Positions 8,901 through 16,790 of a stretch of DNA of 64,000 nucleotides are shown piece by piece. The translations under genes were made by a program, and so were the position numbers. The first letter of the stretch is position 1, and each line of letters begins with the position of its first letter. The notes beneath the pieces are model-generated. The model was given only the letters and a program-made list of their open reading frames with translations, did not search any database and was not told the DNA's origin. Source of the stretch: Actinomycetales bacterium (GTDB lineage: Bacteria > Actinomycetota > Actinomycetes > Actinomycetales > Microbacteriaceae); contig JAATGV010000001.1 in NCBI GenBank assembly GCA_015654475.1, forward strand, positions 19,802 to 83,801, in the 5' to 3' direction.

Positions 8901-10340
8901 GTGACCAGTGTGACATTTCCCAATGGTTTTCTGTGGGGTGTTGCCACTGCGGCATACCAGGTCGAAGGCGCAGCCCGCGAGGATGGCAAAGGCGAATCCA
9001 TCTGGGATCGATTCACGCGGGTTCCCGGCGCGATTCTTGGCGGAGACACCGGCGACGTAGCCTGCGATCAGTATCACCGATACCGGGACGACGTCGCTCT
9101 CATGGCCGAGCTTGGCGCACAGTCATACCGATTCTCTGTCTCATGGCCACGGATCCTGCCGAACGGGCGTCTCACCGGCGCCGGCCCCAATCCCGCGGGC
9201 GTCGACTACTACTCTCGCCTGGTCGACTCCATCCTTGAGAAAGGCATCCTGCCCTGGCTCACCCTGTACCACTGGGACCTGCCCCAAGCGCTCCAGGATG
9301 ACGGCGGCTGGCTAAATCGCGACACGGCGTACCGTTTTGCCGACTACGCCGCAACCTTGCACGAAGCAATCGGCGACCGCGTACACCATTGGACCACGTT
9401 CAACGAGCCATGGGTATCGGCATTCCTGGGCCACGTCGCCGGCGTCCACGCCCCCGGTCAGCAGTCGGCCGCAGCCGGGCTCGTCGCGACCCACCACCTG
9501 CTACTCGCCCACGGCCTTGCAACCGAGGCAATCAGGGCAGCTGCCCCCACCGACCAGATCGGCATCACCCTCAACCACACGTTCCCCTACCCCAAGGATC
9601 CTTCGAACCCTGACGACGTTGCCGCAGCCGAGTCGCTCAACGGGCAACACAACCGTATCTTCCTAGACCCGCTCTTCCGTGGCGAATACCCGGCCACCTT
9701 GTGGGAAGATCTCCACTCGGTCGGCATCGACACCGCACTCTCGAACGTGATTCGCGAAGGTGACCTGACACGCATCAGCGCACCCTTCGACTTCCTCGGC
9801 ATCAACTACTACACAGACGACCTGGTTACGACCCCAGGAAAGGACACGATCTCGGGTATTCCCGAATCCCCCGGGCGTTCCCCCTACCCCGCTCCCGACC
9901 GGTTCGGCATCGTCCCCCGTTCGCTGCCAACCACCGAGATGGGCTGGTACATCCATCCACAAGGCCTCACCGACCTCCTCGTCTGGCTCGACGCAGAATA
10001 CACGCGACCCTCAGGCACTGCGCTGTATGTGACCGAGAACGGGTCGGCGTTTCGCGACGTGGTGAGTGCCGACGGGTCGGTCGACGATCCGCAACGCGTA
10101 GCCTACCTTCGCGACCATTTGCAGGCAATCCTGGACGCCATCGCGGCCGGAGCAGACGTACGCGGGTATTTCGGCTGGTCGCTTTTCGACAACTTCGAGT
10201 GGTCCTACGGATATTCGAGACGCTTCGGCCTTGTGCGCGTCGACTATGAGACCCAAAAACGCACGGTGAAGACAAGCGGCCGGCTGTTTGCCCAGATCGT
10301 GCGTGAGAACGCCATTCCTGAGCTCGACGCCGACTCATAG
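8901..10340 (+). CDS. Beta-glucosidase, glycoside hydrolase family 1
   Basis: 479 aa from a GTG start preceded by a weak purine-rich stretch. The protein shows the GH1 fold throughout: FLWGVATAAYQVEG at the N-terminus, the acid/base glutamate in TFNEPW (E169) and the nucleophile glutamate in YVTENG (E379), then FGWSLFDNFEWSYGYSRRFG. GH1 enzymes remove terminal beta-linked glucose or related sugars from cellobiose or aryl-glucosides. There is no signal peptide, so it is cytoplasmic and depends on a sugar importer encoded elsewhere. No LacI-type regulator or sugar ABC transporter adjoins it. Confidence 0.95.
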   Translation: MTSVTFPNGFLWGVATAAYQVEGAAREDGKGESIWDRFTRVPGAILGGDTGDVACDQYHRYRDDVALMAELGAQSYRFSVSWPRILPNGRLTGAGPNPAGVDYYSRLVDSILEKGILPWLTLYHWDLPQALQDDGGWLNRDTAYRFADYAATLHEAIGDRVHHWTTFNEPWVSAFLGHVAGVHAPGQQSAAAGLVATHHLLLAHGLATEAIRAAAPTDQIGITLNHTFPYPKDPSNPDDVAAAESLNGQHNRIFLDPLFRGEYPATLWEDLHSVGIDTALSNVIREGDLTRISAPFDFLGINYYTDDLVTTPGKDTISGIPESPGRSPYPAPDRFGIVPRSLPTTEMGWYIHPQGLTDLLVWLDAEYTRPSGTALYVTENGSAFRDVVSADGSVDDPQRVAYLRDHLQAILDAIAAGADVRGYFGWSLFDNFEWSYGYSRRFGLVRVDYETQKRTVKTSGRLFAQIVRENAIPELDADS

Positions 10341-10356
10341 ACCGAAAGGTGCGGGC

Positions 10357-10410
10357 CGGGCCTTGGCCCGAGCTTCGTGGGTTCGCCCTGTGGCCGGGCC
10401 GAGCCCGGCC
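10357..10410 (+). terminator. Pair of GC-rich hairpins after the beta-glucosidase gene
   Basis: CGGGCC (10357-10362) pairs with GGCCCG (10365-10370) across a TT loop. GGCCGGGC (10392-10399) pairs with GCCCGGCC (10403-10410) across CGA. Both lie within 70 nt of the stop at 10338-10340. A short T-rich TGTTTGG follows, so this is a plausible terminator region. Confidence 0.5.
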
Positions 10411-10437
10411 TGTTTGGCTCGACCTAGCCCTGCCTGG

Positions 10438-10559
10438 CCTGATCCCGATCCCGCTTTCTTGCACCCGTTCTCCTGATCCTGATCCCGCTTTTGTGTCCCC
10501 GTCGTTCTGATCCTGTTTTCCTGCACCCGTATTCCTGATCCTGTCACCCTGTACCTGCT
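10438..10559. repeat. Degenerate array of CTGATCC(T/C)GATCCCG-type units
   Basis: Four imperfect copies begin at about 10438, 10472, 10507 and 10534, with a unit of roughly 25-35 bp. The pattern is CCTGATCC(C/T)GATCCCGCTTT followed by a TTGCACCCGT-like half that decays in later copies. The array starts the 962-bp gap between the beta-glucosidase gene and the DedA gene. The low-complexity open frames that cross it are not convincing genes. Confidence 0.65.
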
Positions 10560-10730
10560 TTACTGTGGGCTGATTTGTCCGGCCGATATTCTTGCGCACA
10601 CCCACTTTCCCGTATTCCTCGCGTACATCTGCTTTCATTTCTTGACCACACTCCCCCGTACCGGCGTTCCTACACCTGTCTTCTTGCACCCCTCGCGTGC
10701 GTCCCCCCATTGCTTGCGCCTACTCTGCTG

Positions 10731-11032
10731 CAGACGCCCCCACGCGAACGCCCAAACGTGGCAACTGACATCCGACGCTCCCACCCCGGCCGCACCACAT
10801 CCGCCACACCCGTACGCGGCTTTTTCTGCAGACGCCCCCACTCGAACGCGTAACTTCTCGCGTTGGAGCGCGGTCGGGCCCGGAAATACGGGCAACACGA
10901 CGAGCACCTGCCGCATGTGAGGGTTTCGGATGGGGGCGTCTGTATTCCGTGAGGAGGAGGCTGCCGTTTGCGACCGTCACGTAGATGATGCAGGCGACCT
11001 GCATCTTGCAGAATGGCGGGTGGGGGCGTCTG
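10731..11032. repeat. Nested inverted copies of CAGACGCCCCCA (outer pair)
   Basis: CAGACGCCCCCA at 10731-10742 faces its exact inverse TGGGGGCGTCTG at 11021-11032. A second inverted pair lies inside at 10829 and 10931. Around the right outer copy, 11017-11048 matches the inverse of 30726-30756 over about 32 bp, including GGGCGCGG, so homology extends past the 12-bp core. No transposase frame is inside. This is a dispersed intergenic repeat, possibly a MITE-like or palindromic-unit element. Confidence 0.7.
10829..10942. repeat. 114-nt element bounded by CAGACGCCCCCA / TGGGGGCGTCTG (copy 1)
   Basis: The left end CAGACGCCCCCA (10829-10840) and right end TGGGGGCGTCTG (10931-10942) are perfect inverted repeats. 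Midway, GCCCG (10878-10882) and CGGGC (10889-10893) form a small hairpin with loop GAAATA. The second copy at 30741-30856 has the same ends, nearly the same length and the same central hairpin. The length, ends and hairpin agree while the intervening sequence diverges, which points to a structured or mobile unit. Confidence 0.7.
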
Positions 11033-11142
11033 CAGAAACAGGGCGCGGATAAGCGGGTGAGCAGTGCGGGTGCCTGCGGAACTAGGCTCATAAGTATCGG
11101 AGCGTTGCGGCTAGGGATGCATTTGCATTGATCTGTCCGGTT

Positions 11143-11312
11143 CAACCCAGCTCAGTTCAGTTCGGTTCAACTCATTCAGCTCAGGTCGTTCAGGTGGGCC
11201 AAACTCAGTTCGTTCAGTCCAGTCAGCTCAGGTTGTTCGGCTCGTTCAGAGCGTTCAGGTGGGTCCAGCCCTGTTCAGCAGCCCTGTTCTGCCCAGCCTG
11301 ACTCAGTTCAAT
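11143..11312. repeat. Low-complexity TTCAG/CTCAG-rich tract
   Basis: About 165 bp made of short degenerate units such as GTTCAG, CTCAG and GGTTCAA, with the longer phrase CGTTCAGGTGGG occurring twice (about 11187 and 11252). It runs up to the stop codon of the DedA gene at 11303. I see no coding potential in it. Confidence 0.6.
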
Positions 11313-11950
11313 TTGTCAGCCATGGGGCCGGGGCTCACCGAATCATCTTGGGCACGAGCATGGCGACGCCTACGCACCGCGAAATCGATGAGTGCGCCGA
11401 TAAGCAGACCACCAACTACACCGACGCAGGCATTCAGAAGCGGCCCGCCGTTGATCCATCGACCTGCAAGCAGACCGATGAGAATTGAATACGCAGACCA
11501 CACAGCAGCGGAGAAACCGCCGACCACAGCGAACCGTCGATACGGATAGGCGAGAGTGCCGGCCGCCATATTCACCGCCACCCGGCCGACCGGGATATAG
11601 CGTGCCGAAAAAATGATGCTGCTGCCACGGACCGCGAGCGCCCGCTCCGCATGCACGAACATCGCACGCACCCGAGGGCGCTGGCAGAAGCGAAACCGGG
11701 TGACATCGATCCACTTGCCGATTCCATAGGCAGCCTGGTCGCCAAGCCAGGCAGCAACAAGACCGACAACGAAAATCGCCCACAGCGGTGGCGCGGCATG
11801 ACCCGCAACAGCGAAAGTGGTCAGAGCGATGATCAGCGACTCAGACGGCAAAGGAGGGAAAAAACCGTCGATGACGGTGAATACGAAGAGGATGGGCAAC
11901 ATCCACATCGAGCCCGAGATGGCAAGGACGATGGTCTCAATTTCTGCCAT
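11303..11950 (-). CDS. DedA-family membrane protein (copy 1)
   Basis: 215 aa from the ATG at 11950 (MAEIETIV). An earlier in-frame start would run back into cysE and adds a non-hydrophobic tail. A GTG two codons upstream is an alternative, since the best purine-rich stretch (GGGGAGG) is about 25 nt from the ATG. The protein has several membrane segments and the DedA/SNARE-associated core: FPPLPSESLI near residue 30, GDQAAYGIGKWI near 70, and FSARYIPVGRVAVNMAAG near 120. DedA proteins are implicated in lipid-carrier flipping and membrane homeostasis. Its neighbour cysE lies 85 nt upstream on the same strand. Confidence 0.85.
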   Translation of the reverse strand: MAEIETIVLAISGSMWMLPILFVFTVIDGFFPPLPSESLIIALTTFAVAGHAAPPLWAIFVVGLVAAWLGDQAAYGIGKWIDVTRFRFCQRPRVRAMFVHAERALAVRGSSIIFSARYIPVGRVAVNMAAGTLAYPYRRFAVVGGFSAAVWSAYSILIGLLAGRWINGGPLLNACVGVVGGLLIGALIDFAVRRRRHARAQDDSVSPGPMADKLN

Positions 11951-12035
11951 GAACACAGGATATGGCGCGACTACCTCCCCGCGGCATCCGCCGAATGGAC
12001 GATATTCCCCGAGCTTCAGGCGCCGAATTTCGGCT

Positions 12036-12602
12036 TCAGATGTAGAGCGACGGGTCTTCGAATGGATCGATGTCCGGCTTGGTCTGCGACGAACGCGGCC
12101 GCACCGTGGCAGGGATTCCCACGGCAATCGAGTCGGGAGGCACATCTTTGACAACCACGGCGTTGGCACCGATGATGCTGCGCGCACCGATAGTCACGGG
12201 ACCGAGAATCTTCGCCCCAGCACCGACGGTGACGTTGTCTTCGAGCGTCGGATGCCGCTTGACGGGTGCTGAGTTGCGACCACCGAGAGTGACCCCGTGG
12301 TAGATCATGCAATCGTCACCCACTTCGGCGGTTTCTCCGATCACGACGCCCATGCCATGGTCGATGAAGAACCGCCTGCCGATCGTCGCAGCAGGATGGA
12401 TTTCGATGCCCGTCAGAAACCGGGAGAACTGTGAGATCGCGCGCGCGAGGCCCTTGAGGCCAGGCACCGCCCACACCCGATGAGCGAATCGATACCACCA
12501 CACCGCATGCAAGCCGGAATAGGTCAGGAACAGAAGAACAGAACTGCGCGCCGCCGGATCGTGACTGCGCGCCGCCCGGATGTCTTCGCTCAGACGCGTC
12601 AC
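12036..12602 (-). CDS. cysE: Serine O-acetyltransferase
   Basis: 188 aa, the short form of CysE common in Gram-positives, which lacks most of the long N-terminal helical domain. The left-handed beta-helix is clear: [38 protein letters not shown] and the hexapeptide repeats [18 protein letters not shown]. The enzyme acetylates L-serine with acetyl-CoA to give O-acetylserine, the substrate of CysK. It lies downstream of cysK on the same strand, separated by 266 nt with a strong hairpin, so the two may be transcribed separately. The C-terminus (about 165-188) carries the cysteine-feedback region. Confidence 0.95.
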   Translation of the reverse strand: MTRLSEDIRAARSHDPAARSSVLLFLTYSGLHAVWWYRFAHRVWAVPGLKGLARAISQFSRFLTGIEIHPAATIGRRFFIDHGMGVVIGETAEVGDDCMIYHGVTLGGRNSAPVKRHPTLEDNVTVGAGAKILGPVTIGARSIIGANAVVVKDVPPDSIAVGIPATVRPRSSQTKPDIDPFEDPSLYI

Positions 12603-12749
12603 ATGACTCCTGTCGGTGTTGCTTATTGTGATTGATCCAGACTAGTCGATCCGACCCAACGCCAACGCGCCCCGCTAAGCGTCCGACACAGCTAGACGTC
12701 GCGACCGGCCGGCCGCATCCTGATGCTCGCCAGGCATCCTGCACACACA

Positions 12750-12797
12750 TATGCGGAACTGCGCGCAACCTATGATGGTCGCGCGCAGTTCCGCATA
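12750..12797 (-). terminator. 17-bp perfect palindromic hairpin between cysK and cysE
   Basis: TATGCGGAACTGCGCGC (12750-12766) is exactly inverted at 12781-12797, with a 14-nt loop. It is about 70 nt past the cysK stop at 12869-12871 and well upstream of cysE. It could end cysK transcription or be a stand-alone palindromic element. There is no T-run. Confidence 0.6.
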
Positions 12798-12868
12798 GCA
12801 TTCGAAAAGTGCGCACTTATCGACGTCGAGCCTACGATCAGCCGATCGCATACGGCTCGCGTGCCGAC

Positions 12869-13831
12869 TTAGTCGATCAAGTCCTCATACAACGGTGTCG
12901 AGATGTACCGCTCACCGAAGTCGGGGATGATGACCACGATGTTCTTGCCTGCCGCCTCCGGACGTGCCGCGATCTGCAACGCGCCCGCAACCGCGGCACC
13001 CGACGACGGGCCACCGAGAATTCCCTCGAGTGCAGCGATATCGCGAGCAGTCTGCTTCGCCGTTTCGTAGTCGATATCGAGAACCTCGTCGTAAACCGTC
13101 TGGTCAAGCACATCTGCGATGAAGTTGGGGCTGATGCCCTGGATCTTGTGGGGCCCAGCCGCGCCTCCGTTGAGCAGTGGCGATTCAGCCGCCTCAACGG
13201 CGACGATCTTCACATCCGGGTTGCGCTGCTTGAGCACCTGACCGACACCAGTGATCGTGCCACCAGTGCCGATGCCTGCGACGAAGTAGTCGACCTGGCC
13301 CGCAGTATCCGCCCAGATTTCTTCGGCCGTCGTCTTACGGTGCACCTCTGGGTTTGCAGCATTGGTGAACTGGCTGGCAAGGATCGCATTCGGGGTGTTC
13401 GCGACGATCTCTTTCGCCTTGGCAACCGACTCCTTCACGCCACCGGCAGCTGGGGTAAGCACGAGTTCGGCGCCGTATGCACGCAACACGACGCGGCGCT
13501 CCTTGCTTGCGGACTCCGGCAAGGTGATGATCACCTTGTAGCCGCGAGCCGCGCCGACGAGAGCGAGCGCGACGCCAGTGTTGCCGCTTGTCGCCTCGAC
13601 AATGGTTCCACCCGGCTTAAGTTCGCCCGAAGCCTCAGCGGCGTCGACAATCGACACGCCGATGCGGTCTTTGACACTTGACGCAGGGTTATAGAACTCG
13701 AGTTTTGCGAGCACGTTTGCCGTCGAATCGCCCACCACTCGATTGAGGCGCACCAGCGGGGTGCGACCAACGATCTCGGTGACATTCTGGTAGATCTTGG
13801 ACTCTGTGTTCGCGAACGTTTCGACTGACAT
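12869..13831 (-). CDS. cysK: Cysteine synthase A (O-acetylserine sulfhydrylase)
   Basis: A 320-aa fold-type II PLP enzyme. The PLP lysine is in NPASSVKDR (K54), the substrate-binding loop is EATSGNTGVAL (about 78-88), and the phosphate-binding glycine loop is GIGTGGTITG (about residue 185). The late motif GPSSGAAVAGAL is also present. It joins sulfide to O-acetylserine to make cysteine. Length and motifs are canonical. The partner acetyltransferase cysE follows downstream, and the metY-metX pair is 5 kb away, making this a sulfur-assimilation neighbourhood. Confidence 0.95.
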   Translation of the reverse strand: MSVETFANTESKIYQNVTEIVGRTPLVRLNRVVGDSTANVLAKLEFYNPASSVKDRIGVSIVDAAEASGELKPGGTIVEATSGNTGVALALVGAARGYKVIITLPESASKERRVVLRAYGAELVLTPAAGGVKESVAKAKEIVANTPNAILASQFTNAANPEVHRKTTAEEIWADTAGQVDYFVAGIGTGGTITGVGQVLKQRNPDVKIVAVEAAESPLLNGGAAGPHKIQGISPNFIADVLDQTVYDEVLDIDYETAKQTARDIAALEGILGGPSSGAAVAGALQIAARPEAAGKNIVVIIPDFGERYISTPLYEDLID

Positions 13832-14014
13832 CAGATTCGCCGCCTTTTCGTATGTGGATATCTGAAAACCTGATGCGCCCTACTGTAGTTACTTCACCTT
13901 GCTTTTTCCCTCAGCGTTACGAAAGTTGACACCAATCCTGAGACCGGCCGCAGACCACGACCGCAATAGACTGTTCTTCGGCGTGCTGGGGTCGCGCAGT
14001 CGGGAGGCGAATGG

Positions 14015-15154
14015 ATGAAGGCACTTCGGTCTCCCCAACTCTCGGCCGGCCTGCTTCTCACCGCCGCCGTGATCGGCATCGTTCTCGCAAACACGGCTGT
14101 CTCAGACAACTTCCTCGGCCTCATCGATACGCACATCGGACCCGCATCCATCGGCCTTCACATGTCCATCGGTCATTGGATCATGGATGCGCTGCTGTCC
14201 GTCTTCTTCTTCGTCGTCGCTGCCGAACTGCGCCATGAGGTGCGATTCGGTTCGCTGAGCAACGTCCGCACCGCAGTGGTGCCGGTTCTTGCCTCCGTTG
14301 GCGGCGTTGTCGCGCCGCTGACAATCTACCTGCTGATCACTGCCGGCTCGGGCTTTGAATACGGCTGGCCCGTGCCGACCGCGACGGATATCGCCTTCGC
14401 TCTCGGAGTATTGGCGATCTTCGGCAAATGGATTCCGGCCAAGATTCGCACCTTTTTGCTCACTGTTGCCGTCGTCGACGATGTCATCGCCATCCTCCTC
14501 ATCGCCGTGCTGTTCACTCGTGACGCTCGGCCCCTCTTCGCGTTGCTCGCGGTGGTTCCGCTCGTTCTGTTCGCCTTGGTGTCCCACACGGCACTCGTGC
14601 GCAGGCTGGGCGGGGCTCTGCTGCTCGTCGTATTGGCCCTCTGCACCTGGTGGCTGGTCTATCTGTCGGGCATCCACGCAACTATCGCCGGGGTCGCCCT
14701 TGGACTCGTGATGGCGGATGCGATCGCCGATAAAACGCGGCACGCACTCGAACCTTTCGTGAACGGCGGGGTGCTTCCGCTGTTCGCGCTCGTCGCGGCG
14801 GCAGTAGTCTTCCCATCGTCGGGCTTTGACGGCCTTACCGTCGCCTTCTGGGGAATCGTGATCGCTCTGCCTGTTGGCAAGGTGATCGGGATTGCGGGCG
14901 CAGGATGGCTGGCCGGGCGCGTGTTGGCGCCGCCGGGCGAGCGTCTGGACGTTGCCGACCTGCTGACCGTCGGGGTCGCCGGCGCGATCGGATTCACGAT
15001 GTCACTGTTGCTCGGCGAACTCGCGTTTGCCGGCCACGACGATGTGGGCGACCAAGGCGTACTGGCAGTGCTTGCCGCATCCGTGATTGCGATCGTGGCC
15101 GCATCCCTCGTGGTGGGCACGCGTAACATCCACTACCGGAACCTGAAGCGTTGA
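14015..15154 (+). CDS. nhaA: Na+/H+ antiporter NhaA
   Basis: A 379-aa polytopic membrane protein with about 11-12 hydrophobic segments. The NhaA signature is present: PVPTATDIAFALGVLAIFG (about residues 117-135) and TVAVVDDVIAI (about 149-159). The VDD pair corresponds to the ion-binding aspartates D163/D164 of the Escherichia coli protein. The antiporter exports Na+ in exchange for protons and supports salt and alkaline-pH tolerance. It is a single gene, with a (GGGGCTC)n array starting 93 nt after its stop. Confidence 0.95.
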   Translation: MKALRSPQLSAGLLLTAAVIGIVLANTAVSDNFLGLIDTHIGPASIGLHMSIGHWIMDALLSVFFFVVAAELRHEVRFGSLSNVRTAVVPVLASVGGVVAPLTIYLLITAGSGFEYGWPVPTATDIAFALGVLAIFGKWIPAKIRTFLLTVAVVDDVIAILLIAVLFTRDARPLFALLAVVPLVLFALVSHTALVRRLGGALLLVVLALCTWWLVYLSGIHATIAGVALGLVMADAIADKTRHALEPFVNGGVLPLFALVAAAVVFPSSGFDGLTVAFWGIVIALPVGKVIGIAGAGWLAGRVLAPPGERLDVADLLTVGVAGAIGFTMSLLLGELAFAGHDDVGDQGVLAVLAASVIAIVAASLVVGTRNIHYRNLKR

Positions 15155-15246
15155 GACGTTGAGCTACCGTTACGGCGGGAACTGGCGGCGACAGATGCGC
15201 GATAGCTGGGGCGCCCGAATCCTGCCGGCTGCCGCTTCGGCCACGC

Positions 15247-15323
15247 GGGGCTCGGGGCTCGGGGCTCGGGGCTCGGGGCTCGGGGCTCGGGGCTCGGGGC
15301 TCGGGGCTCGGGGCTCGGGGCTC
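15247..15323. repeat. Eleven perfect tandem copies of GGGGCTC
   Basis: The heptamer GGGGCTC is repeated 11 times without a mismatch, followed by a partial GGGGC. The array lies between the stop of nhaA and the stop of the convergent acetyltransferase gene at 15332, 8 nt from the latter. Runs of four Gs every 7 nt make the plus strand a good G-quadruplex candidate. Copy number is likely to vary between strains. Confidence 0.95.
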
Positions 15324-15331
15324 GGGGCAGG

Positions 15332-15925
15332 CTACTTTTCGGCGCGCTTCTTCTTCAACGACTTCTGCATGAGCACAGTGCCCACCCAACGGTCGAACTT
15401 ATAGCCGACCTTGCCGAGCCGCCCGACCTCTTTGAAACCCAGCTTCTGGTGCATGCGGATGGATGCCTCGGCCCCTCGGTCGGCAATCACCGCGACGATT
15501 TCCCGGATTCCGCGCTCGCGGCATTCATCCATCAGCGCATTCATGAGTCGCGGGCCAAGGCGTAGACCGACCGCCGCTGGACGCAGGTAGATGGAGTTCT
15601 CGACGGTGTGCTTATAGGCGGCGCGTTGGTTCCACGGCGAAACGTACGCGAAGCCGAGAATCTGATTGTTCGGCGATACCGCTACCAGAAATGGCAGGTC
15701 GAGCTTGGTCAAGTATGCGAATTTGTCCACCCACTCTGCGAGCGGCTTCGGCGCGTCGTCGAACGAGACAACGGTGTTTTCGACGTAATGCCGGTAAATC
15801 TGGGCGACATCGCCCATGTCGGCCTCGGTAGCGAGCCGGATGCTGATCTCGCCGATCTCCTCAACGCGCTTTTTCCGCAGATGGCGTGGCAGTTTGCGAC
15901 CAGGGTCATATTCTTCGGGAAGCAT
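15332..15925 (-). CDS. GNAT-family N-acetyltransferase (phosphinothricin-acetyltransferase-like)
   Basis: 197 aa. The GNAT fold starts near residue 28 (ISIRLATEADMGDVAQIYRHYVENTVVSFD), the region that resembles PAT-type acetyltransferases. The acetyl-CoA loop appears as LRPAAVGLRLGPRLMNALM (about 111-129), and the C-terminal IRMHQKLGFKEVGRLGKVGYKFDRWVG is typical of the family. Relatives acetylate small amines, some of them toxic. The first 27 residues are charged and may be an extension; a later start is possible. The tail KKKRAEK is basic. The substrate is unknown. Confidence 0.8.
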   Translation of the reverse strand: MLPEEYDPGRKLPRHLRKKRVEEIGEISIRLATEADMGDVAQIYRHYVENTVVSFDDAPKPLAEWVDKFAYLTKLDLPFLVAVSPNNQILGFAYVSPWNQRAAYKHTVENSIYLRPAAVGLRLGPRLMNALMDECRERGIREIVAVIADRGAEASIRMHQKLGFKEVGRLGKVGYKFDRWVGTVLMQKSLKKKRAEK

Positions 15926-15962
15926 GTGCCCATGCTACTGGCAGCGCAGCCCGTCCCCCATC

Positions 15963-16105
15963 CTGAACCGAGCAAAACCCGACAGCCCTGTCCGACAACC
16001 ACTCCTCAACGGAGCAAAACCCGACAAAATCGCGCCGAAACTGTCGGGTTTTGCTCCGTTGAGGGCTGGGCACGAGAGCAGGCTGTCGGGTTTTGCTCGG
16101 TTCAG
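15963..16105 (-). repeat. Nested perfect palindromes with core GAGCAAAACCCGACA (locus A)
   Basis: The outer arms (15963-15987 and 16081-16105) are a perfect 25-bp inverted repeat. The inner arms (16004-16026 and 16042-16064) are a perfect 23-bp inverted repeat. All four arms share GAGCAAAACCCGACA, but the bases flanking the core differ between the outer and inner pairs and match exactly within each pair. The block begins 6 nt after the ung stop, so it may terminate ung. A second copy of the same design is at 40129-40269. Confidence 0.9.
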
Positions 16106-16111
16106 ACAGGG

Positions 16112-16786
16112 TTAGACGAGCTCCCATGAGACTGGCGCGCCGCCTTGGGCCACAAGTGCCTCGTTGGCCCGACTGAACGGGCGCGAGCCGAAGAAGCCGC
16201 GACTCGCCGACAACGGCGATGGGTGCACCGACTCGATCACAGGCACACCAGGCAGAAAAGGCTTAGCCGATGCAGCATCCTTGCCCCACAGAATCGCCAC
16301 AAGAGGTACGTCGCGAGCCGCGAGCGCCCGAATCGCGCACTCCGTCACCGCCTCCCACCCGATACCGCGATGGCTTGCGGGAGAACCGGGGCGCACAGTC
16401 AGCACGCGATTGAGCAGCAGCACCCCATTGCGCGTCCACGGTGTCAGATCCCCGGAGCCCGGAACCGCCACCCCAAGGTCGTCGTGCAGTTCGCGATAAA
16501 TGTTCTGCAGCGACTTCGGGATCGGGCGCACGTCGGGCGAAACCGAAAACGCCAACCCCACAGGGTGGCCGGGAGTCGGATACGGGTCCTGCCCGAGAAT
16601 GAGCACGCGAATCGAGTCGAATGGGATGGTGAACGCCCGCAAAACGGCGGAACCTGCGGGCAGGTATGGACGCCCTGCGGCGACCTCCGCGCGCAGCCAT
16701 TCACCGATTGCGGCGACCTGAGGCGCGACAGGCGCCAATGCGGCAGCCCAACCTGGATCAACAAGGTCTGCCAGTGGATGTGCCAT
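16112..16786 (-). CDS. ung: Uracil-DNA glycosylase, family 1
   Basis: 224 aa with the complete UDG family 1 set: the water-activating loop [17 protein letters not shown] (D67), the uracil-binding strand [11 protein letters not shown] and the late [18 protein letters not shown] loop (about residues 187-204). It removes uracil from DNA to start base-excision repair. The start at 16786 gives a normal length. It lies 4 nt after the phosphoribosyltransferase gene on the same strand, so the two are probably co-transcribed. The palindromic block described separately follows its stop. Confidence 0.95.
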   Translation of the reverse strand: MAHPLADLVDPGWAAALAPVAPQVAAIGEWLRAEVAAGRPYLPAGSAVLRAFTIPFDSIRVLILGQDPYPTPGHPVGLAFSVSPDVRPIPKSLQNIYRELHDDLGVAVPGSGDLTPWTRNGVLLLNRVLTVRPGSPASHRGIGWEAVTECAIRALAARDVPLVAILWGKDAASAKPFLPGVPVIESVHPSPLSASRGFFGSRPFSRANEALVAQGGAPVSWELV

Positions 16787-16790
16787 GGAA

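Noticed and set aside
9967..10710. Minus-strand open frame from the glucosidase gene into the repeat gap
   Set aside because: Low-complexity Arg/Gly/Ser translation produced by the repeats, with no domain.
15159..15404. Protein made of Gly-Leu-Gly-Ala-Arg-Gly-Ser repeats from the GGGGCTC array
   Set aside because: The frame has no start context and runs through two gene ends; the array lies past the stop of the acetyltransferase.
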